The position numbers and the translations under genes were made by a program. Positions 7,319 through 11,103 of a DNA stretch of 11,103 nt are shown here, piece after piece (the stretch's first letter is position 1; the number at the start of each line of letters is the position of its first letter). The DNA is from Chitinophagales bacterium (GTDB lineage Bacteria; Bacteroidota; Bacteroidia; Chitinophagales; Saprospiraceae). The notes below the pieces were generated by a model. The model saw only the letters and a list, made by a program, of their open reading frames with translations. It made no database searches and was not told the DNA's origin. The stretch covers positions 1 to 11,103 of the forward strand of contig JAAFHQ010000116.1 of assembly GCA_013298445.1 (NCBI GenBank), in the 5' to 3' direction.

Positions 7319-8309
7319 TGTCGTAAGCCCACTTGATGTAGATGGCACCCCAGGTGAAGCCGCCACCAAAGGCAGTCAGAATGATGTTGTCACCTTTTTT
7401 GAGCTGGCTTTCCCATTCCCACAAACACAGGGGCAGGGTACCCGCCGTCGTGTTGCCGTATTTTTGGATGTTGATCATGACCCGTTCCATTGGGAATTTG
7501 GCCATGTCAGATACCGTTTCAATGATCCGTCGGTTGGCCTGATGGGGTACCAACCAGGCGATATCATCAGCTACAAGCTTGTTGCGTTCCATGATGCGCA
7601 GCACCACATCCGACATTCCTGATACCGCTGCTTTGAACACGGGCTTACCGTTTTGGTACACGAAATGTTCCCGATTGATGACCGTATCTATCGTAGCTGG
7701 GTAACGCGAGCCGCCTGCTTTTTGATGTAAGTAATGCTGGCCAATCCCGTCACTGTGGTGCAAAGAGTCCATTACCCCAACTTCTTCCTCGGTAGGCTCC
7801 AACAAAACAGCTCCCCCACCATCGCCAAAGATGATACAGGTAGTCCGATCCGTATAATCAATAATAGAAGACATTTTATCTGCACCGACTACAATGACTT
7901 TTTTGTGTGAGCCCGACTCCACAAATTTACTAGCAGTGGTCAGCGCATACAAAAAGCCGGAGCAGGCGGCATTGATGTCGTAGCAAAAAGCATTTTTGAT
8001 GCCTACTGCATCGGCAATGATATTGGCAGTATCTGGAAATGGCATATCGGCGGTTACCGTAGCACAGATCAAGAGGTCGACTTCTTCAGGGAGTGTGTTG
8101 GTTTTGGCCAATAGCCCTTTGACGGCATTGATACCAATAATTGATGTGCCCTGCCCCTCGCCTTTGAGGATGCGGCGTTCGTGGATTCCCGTACGGGAAG
8201 TGATCCACTCGCTGGTGGTATCCACCAGATTCTCTAGCTCTTGATTAGTCAGTACGTACTCAGGAACCCAGCCCTGCACGCCTGTAATCGCAGCACGAAT
8301 TTTAGACAT
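7302..8309 (-). CDS. fabH: beta-ketoacyl-ACP synthase III
   Basis: KAS III condenses acetyl-CoA (or a branched primer) with malonyl-ACP to start fatty acid synthesis. The frame is open to an ATG at 8336, but I prefer ATG 8309 (MSKIRAAITGVQGWVPEYVL, 335 residues). This matches the family N terminus, and a TATTTTTG promoter-like element at 8354-8347 would place the RNA start close to 8341, leaving almost no leader for the longer version. In long-form numbering the catalytic triad is Cys125 (AACSGF), His265 (VPHQANRR) and Asn295 (YGNTTAGTLPL). The C-terminal AFGGGFTWGAIYIKWAY is typical. The final residues (TQPTD) and the stop are encoded by the third unit of an intergenic repeat. The gene is first in the fabH-efp-accB-accC cluster, 70 nt after the symporter gene. 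Confidence 0.96.
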   Translation of the reverse strand: MSKIRAAITGVQGWVPEYVLTNQELENLVDTTSEWITSRTGIHERRILKGEGQGTSIIGINAVKGLLAKTNTLPEEVDLLICATVTADMPFPDTANIIADAVGIKNAFCYDINAACSGFLYALTTASKFVESGSHKKVIVVGADKMSSIIDYTDRTTCIIFGDGGGAVLLEPTEEEVGVMDSLHHSDGIGQHYLHQKAGGSRYPATIDTVINREHFVYQNGKPVFKAAVSGMSDVVLRIMERNKLVADDIAWLVPHQANRRIIETVSDMAKFPMERVMINIQKYGNTTAGTLPLCLWEWESQLKKGDNIILTAFGGGFTWGAIYIKWAYDTQPTD

Positions 8310-8346
8310 AGCGTTGGATTTGAATCCAGTTGGCAATTTGCGAGCG

Positions 8347-8354
8347 CAAAAATA
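8347..8354 (-). promoter_or_regulatory. possible -7 element upstream of fabH
   Basis: Minus-strand TATTTTTG (8354-8347) matches the Bacteroidetes TAnnTTTG element. No convincing TTTG lies 19-21 nt upstream, so this is a partial promoter at best. Transcription from it would start near 8341, about 32 nt before the preferred fabH ATG at 8309. Confidence 0.3.
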
Positions 8355-8379
8355 TCAATAATCTTTTGCTTGTTAACAT

Positions 8380-9891
8380 TTAATTTAAAACCGCAGTGCT
8401 TTTACGGTACGAAATCAGCCAGAGGCCCAGCATAGTCAAGAGTCCATTGACGGCGATGTTGAGGAATCCGAACTTGAAGCCATACAGTTTTTCGGCATAC
8501 ACGTCAATGGTATAGGTCAAAACCGGGGCAATGATGCAAACCAGCACAACCCACTGATCGCGCACCGCCCGTTTGGTCAGTATCCCAAACATGAACAAAC
8601 CAAGCAATGGACCGTAAGTATATCCCGCGATTTTGAACAAACTACTGATGACCGCATCGTTGTTGAGTAGCTTAAACACCAGGATTTGCACCAAAGTCAA
8701 AAGAGAAAAACCGACGTGTACCCATACCCGGGTCTTTTCCTTTTGTTGCTCCGGAGCATTGGACTTGTTAAAATTGAGGAAGTCGATGCAAAAAGAGGTG
8801 GTCAGCGCGGTCAATGCCGAATCTGCACTGGCATACGTACAGGCGATGATGCCCAGCATAAAACAGATGGCAGTAGCCACCGACATGTGCTCCAGCGCCA
8901 GAGTGGGGTAAACCAGGTCAGAATTCAGTTTGCCGCTGGCGTTCATTGGCAGTTGAATACCTTCTTTGGCGGCATACAGGTACAACATCGCCCCCAGTGA
9001 AAGAAACAGGATATTGACCAGCAGGAAAATGGAAGTAAAGGTCAACATGTTTTTTTGAGCATCCTTGATGTTCTTACAACTCAGGTTTTTTTGCATCAAA
9101 TCCTGATCCAGTCCAGTCATGGCAATCGCGATCAGGGCTCCACTGATGAACTGTTTAAAAAAGTTGTTGGGATCACCGATGCCACTGTCGAAGAAAAAGA
9201 CCCTTCCGTATTCACTCCGGCTGATTTCTCCAAACATTTCTATCACATTCCAGCCCAAAGCATTACTGATGGTGTATACACTGAGTGCTAGGGCGGACAG
9301 TAAAAAGATGGTTTGTAGGGTATCTGTATAAATAATGGTAGCCACCCCACCTTTAAATGTGTACACCCAAATCAACCCAATGGTGATGACCACCGTCAGC
9401 CAGAAGGGAATACCCATTGGGCCAGTCACAAACATGTCTACCACATTCGCTGCCAAAAACAGGCGAAAAGAAGAACCAATCGTACGGGAAATCAAAAAGT
9501 AAGCCGCGCCGGTTTTATAGGCGTAAAAGCCCAGGCGTTCTTCCAAATAAGTATAAATGGAAGTCAATTGCAAACGATAATACAATGGCAGCAATACCGT
9601 AGCAATGATAAAATATCCAAAAAGATTACCCATCACCAGCTGTAGGTAAGAAAAAGCCTGGTTGTTGCCCCCAGCCCCAACCACACCCGGAATGGAAATA
9701 AAAGTAACCCCTGAAATGGAAGTACCAATCATACCAATAGCGACCAAAATCCAGGGTGCTTTGCGCCCCGCCAAAAAGAAGGAGCTGTTGTCGGCGTTGC
9801 GGCTGGTGCGCCAGGCCACCACAATGAGCATCGCGAAGTACGCAATGATCAGGGTAGCAATCAATCCGGGAGAGAGTACTGCTGCGAACAT
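8380..9891 (-). CDS. sodium:solute symporter family protein
   Basis: A 503-residue polytopic membrane protein of the SSS family (SLC5-like), with about 13 hydrophobic segments from residue 8 to 495. Family marks are the early AGRKAPWILVAIGMIGTSIS region (41-60), the GLDQDLMQKNL loop (260-270) and the ASADSALTAL helix (354-363), whose Ser/Ala residues resemble the sodium-site helix of SSS proteins. The loop 371-388 is charged and cytoplasmic-like. It should couple sodium entry to uptake of a small solute. The substrate cannot be read from sequence; sugars, amino acids, sialic acid and others occur in this family. It lies between lspA and fabH on the same strand, with a hairpin element in the 61-nt gap before it, so it may be cotranscribed with lspA but is not functionally linked in an obvious way. 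Confidence 0.93.
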   Translation of the reverse strand: MFAAVLSPGLIATLIIAYFAMLIVVAWRTSRNADNSSFFLAGRKAPWILVAIGMIGTSISGVTFISIPGVVGAGGNNQAFSYLQLVMGNLFGYFIIATVLLPLYYRLQLTSIYTYLEERLGFYAYKTGAAYFLISRTIGSSFRLFLAANVVDMFVTGPMGIPFWLTVVITIGLIWVYTFKGGVATIIYTDTLQTIFLLSALALSVYTISNALGWNVIEMFGEISRSEYGRVFFFDSGIGDPNNFFKQFISGALIAIAMTGLDQDLMQKNLSCKNIKDAQKNMLTFTSIFLLVNILFLSLGAMLYLYAAKEGIQLPMNASGKLNSDLVYPTLALEHMSVATAICFMLGIIACTYASADSALTALTTSFCIDFLNFNKSNAPEQQKEKTRVWVHVGFSLLTLVQILVFKLLNNDAVISSLFKIAGYTYGPLLGLFMFGILTKRAVRDQWVVLVCIIAPVLTYTIDVYAEKLYGFKFGFLNIAVNGLLTMLGLWLISYRKSTAVLN

Positions 9892-9909
9892 AGGTGAAGG
9901 GTTATTGTT

Positions 9910-9932
9910 GGGGCAACCCTCGCGGTTGCCCT
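9910..9932. repeat. REP-like hairpin between lspA and the symporter gene
   Basis: The arms GGGCAACC (9911-9918) and GGTTGCCC (9924-9931) pair perfectly over 8 bp around a CTCGC loop, with a further G-T pair outside. There is no U-run on either side, so a simple intrinsic terminator is unlikely. Its G+C-rich stem, short loop and intergenic position resemble the hairpin after the ABC exporter gene. Confidence 0.55.
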
Positions 9933-9952
9933 TCTAGATATTGCAATTATTC

Positions 9953-10579
9953 TTAAGCTCCTTCTTTATTATCAGGTGACTGATCTGCATCCTCAGCAGT
10001 CTCTTCCTGAGTGGTCGATTCTTCTTCTGATTCTTCCACTTCGGGTGCTGCTTCTTCAGCAATTTCCGCTGCTGCTTCGGGTGTTGTTGCTGCTGCTGCG
10101 GGAGCCTGGCTTTGGAACAAAAAAGGAACCATCAAAAACAAACCCAACATGATGGACATGTCCGCCACATTAAAGATACCTGTACGTAGCGTGCCGAAGC
10201 CCATGTTCATAAAATCGACCACTCGGCCTTCCATGATGCGGTCGTAGATGTTGCTCAGGCCACCGCCCAGGATGAATCCAAAAGCGGCCTGTTGCACGAT
10301 GTGCAGGTTTTTGGCAGTCAGTACATGAAAAAAAATGTACAATAAAACCAAAACGGGCACTACCGCCAATACCCAATAGCGCAAGTTGTCGTTCATCCCT
10401 GAACCCAAGCTTAAAAATGCGCCGGTATTTTCGGCATACACCAGGCGGAATATGTCATTGAGATAGGACTTCATGGGTTGTTCCTTCAGGGTATTAACCG
10501 CCCATATCTTCGTGAGTCGATCCAATACCGTAGCCAGTAGTCCGGGAATCAACAGTACGATGAGTCTTTTTTGCCACAT
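9953..10579 (-). CDS. lspA: lipoprotein signal peptidase (signal peptidase II) with acidic C-terminal tail
   Basis: LspA cleaves the signal peptide from diacylglyceryl-prolipoproteins in the inner membrane. The first 157 residues are the complete enzyme, with four hydrophobic segments (about 5-22, 68-88, 96-110, 137-156). Family motifs are DRLTK (20-24), AENTGAF (49-55), GGGLSNIYDRI (105-115), VVDF with Asp122, and FNVAD with Asp140. The two aspartates are the catalytic dyad. The protein is longer than usual (208 against about 160-170) because of a tail, residues 158-208, made almost only of Ala, Glu, Thr, Ser, Asp and Pro. This should be a disordered, strongly negative cytoplasmic extension. 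The start ATG at 10579 gives a normal N terminus. No clear promoter is visible upstream. It is the first minus-strand gene of the block. Confidence 0.96.
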   Translation of the reverse strand: MWQKRLIVLLIPGLLATVLDRLTKIWAVNTLKEQPMKSYLNDIFRLVYAENTGAFLSLGSGMNDNLRYWVLAVVPVLVLLYIFFHVLTAKNLHIVQQAAFGFILGGGLSNIYDRIMEGRVVDFMNMGFGTLRTGIFNVADMSIMLGLFLMVPFLFQSQAPAAAATTPEAAAEIAEEAAPEVEESEEESTTQEETAEDADQSPDNKEGA

Positions 10580-10759
10580 GTCTTATACTTTCTGTTCTTT
10601 AGCGTTCAACGCTGGTTAATCTTGAATGGGGTGAAGATAAGCAGGGTCATTGAAAAATTTAAAAAATACTTGATTATCACAAAATGAGATATAAGGCATT
10701 TTTAAAAAAATCGCCATTTTTTACGAAAATGAAAAATTTTGAGAAATTTCTTTAAAAAA
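10580..10759. other. AT-rich divergent intergenic region
   Basis: The gap between the lspA start and the tRNA-like RNA is 315 bp. The first 180 bp hold no supported gene. They are AT-rich with many A- and T-runs. A small inverted repeat AGCGT-tca-ACGCT (10601-10613) lies in the presumed lspA leader. I find no convincing TAnnTTTG element for lspA, although lspA must be transcribed from here or further right. The remaining part holds the promoter and leader of the tRNA-like RNA. Confidence 0.5.
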
Positions 10760-10791
10760 TTTGCATAAATGTAGAGATGTTTTTAACTTTG
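10760..10791 (+). promoter_or_regulatory. consensus Bacteroidetes promoter for the tRNA-like RNA
   Basis: TTTG (10760-10763), a 20-nt spacer and TAACTTTG (10784-10791) match the Bacteroidetes TTTG-N19-21-TAnnTTTG consensus at every defined position. Transcription would start near 10797-10799, about 97 nt before the tRNA-like acceptor stem. The surrounding sequence is AT-rich. Confidence 0.72.
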
Positions 10792-10860
10792 CTTCATCAA
10801 AGCGAACGAGCTTAGCGATTTTGGGCAGCAAAGATGCAAAGAATCGTGAGAAAAACAAAT

Positions 10861-10888
10861 TTCTTTGGCCATACTCTTTGCCAAAGAA
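10861..10888 (+). other. leader hairpin just 5' of the tRNA-like RNA
   Basis: TTCTTTGGC (10861-10869) and GCCAAAGAA (10880-10888) form a perfect 9-bp stem with a 10-base loop. It ends 6 nt before the first base of the acceptor stem (10895). It may position 5' processing by RNase P or be part of the functional RNA. The rest of the leader (about 10798-10860) has a weaker possible pairing GCGATT/AATCGT (10815-10820 with 10842-10847). Confidence 0.7.
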
Positions 10889-10894
10889 CAACAT

Positions 10895-11051
10895 TGTGAG
10901 GTGATGAAATTTTTGGCAGCCATGCCCTCTTGTCTCGGGGGTAGGGAGTCCGGAACAAACGTAGCATAGGGCCAGGAAACGACCCAGGGGTTGACCACCA
11001 TTCTGTGCTATGGCTAACCGCCCTGTGAAGGTTCGAGTCCTTCCCTCACAG
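10895..11051 (+). tRNA. tRNA-like RNA with an 85-nt structured variable region (apparent anticodon GUC)
   Basis: A cloverleaf is visible by hand. The acceptor is TGTGAGG (10895-10901) with CCTCACA (11044-11050), 7 perfect pairs. U8 and G9 follow, then a 3-bp D stem ATG/CAT (10904-10906, 10921-10923) with a 14-base loop containing GG, and G26. The anticodon stem CCCTC/GGGGG (10925-10929, 10937-10941) encloses TTGTCTC, giving U33, anticodon GUC and an unusual U37. The T arm is GAAGG-TTCGAGT-CCTTC (11027-11043), fully canonical. The discriminator is G11051 and no CCA is encoded. The 3-bp D stem is class II-like (Leu/Ser), whereas GUC and G73 fit Asp. Between 10942 and 11026 lies an 85-nt insertion: AGGG/CCCT and CGG/CCG helices around a longer helix with one bulged G. 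Normal variable arms are at most about 23 nt. Function as a working tRNA is uncertain. Confidence 0.68.
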
Positions 11052-11059
11052 CAGAATAC

Positions 11060-11100
11060 AAAAAGCACTATCGATTGAGTTCGGTGGTGCTTTTTTTGTT
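11060..11100 (+). terminator. intrinsic terminator of the tRNA-like RNA
   Basis: AAAAAGCACTATCGA (11060-11074) pairs with 11081-11095 over 15 positions, including two G-U pairs, around a 6-base loop TTGAGT. It ends in a run of seven T (11091-11097). It starts 8 nt after the discriminator base, so the transcript ends just after the cloverleaf. This closes a monocistronic RNA unit from about 10798 to 11097. Confidence 0.88.
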
Positions 11101-11103
11101 TGG

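Noticed and set aside
8310..8336. Upstream fabH start giving a 9-residue N-terminal extension
   Set aside because: The extension MPTGFKSNA is not typical of KAS III, and the nearest promoter-like element leaves almost no leader for it.
10834..10969. Two tiny plus-strand frames (10834-10899 and 10904-10969), the second starting MKFLAAMPSC
   Set aside because: A GAGG lies too close to the second ATG, and both frames are explained by the leader hairpin and tRNA arms. They could be leader peptides but nothing supports translation.
10943..10990. Resemblance of the insert (AGTCCGG, ATAGGGC, CCAGG.AACG) to the P4-P9 region of RNase P RNA
   Set aside because: The 3' P4 strand (ACAGAA-type block) and the remaining domains are absent and the RNA is far too short, so it is not rnpB. 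The likeness may be chance.
10895..11051. tmRNA
   Set aside because: There is a genuine D stem and anticodon stem, no GGATTCGAC-like D region, no tag reading frame with stop, and the length is less than half of a tmRNA.
10721..11068. A 115-codon minus-strand frame across the tRNA-like locus
   Set aside because: It runs antisense through the promoter, leader hairpin and cloverleaf, has a Phe/Leu/Lys-biased composition and no family resemblance; the RNA explanation fits better.

Overview
The window most likely comes from a chromosome of a member of the Bacteroidota, probably of the Saprospiria (Haliscomenobacter-like). Three things suggest this: promoter-like elements of the Bacteroidetes type (TTTG, about 20 nt, TAnnTTTG), a general lack of Shine-Dalgarno sequences before start codons, and the gene order fabH-efp-accB-accC with Bacteroidetes-type protein sequences. 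The phylum is a fairly firm inference; the class is a guess from sequence flavour.

Layout. Positions 1-1233 (+) hold the C-terminal part of a DUF3500 protein that enters from the left edge. Positions 1254-2670 (-) hold a compact, visibly AT-rich three-gene set: DUF4160, DUF2442 and a Mrr-like PD-(D/E)xK nuclease, with its own Bacteroidetes-type promoter. It looks like an accessory insertion. Positions 2814-10579 (-) hold a housekeeping block, read from right to left: lspA (lipoprotein signal peptidase), a sodium:solute symporter, fabH, efp, accB, accC and an MsbA-like ABC exporter. FabH and AccB/AccC supply fatty acid initiation and malonyl-CoA. The exporter and LspA serve envelope lipid and lipoprotein handling. 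EF-P supports translation through polyproline stretches.

Several gaps in the block carry small inverted-repeat elements: three 38-bp hairpin units between fabH and efp (the last one encodes the end of FabH), REP-like hairpins after the exporter gene and between lspA and the symporter gene, and a 7-bp-periodic inverted repeat between accC and the exporter gene.

The most unusual item is at the right edge (+ strand, about 10760-11100): a self-contained transcription unit with a consensus promoter, a leader with a 9-bp hairpin, a tRNA-like cloverleaf and a strong intrinsic terminator. The cloverleaf has a perfect 7-bp acceptor stem, a 3-bp D stem, a 5-bp anticodon stem and a perfect T arm. Between its anticodon and T stems sits an 85-nt structured insertion where a variable arm should be. 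It resembles a class II tRNA with a giant variable arm, and I do not recognise it as a described RNA.
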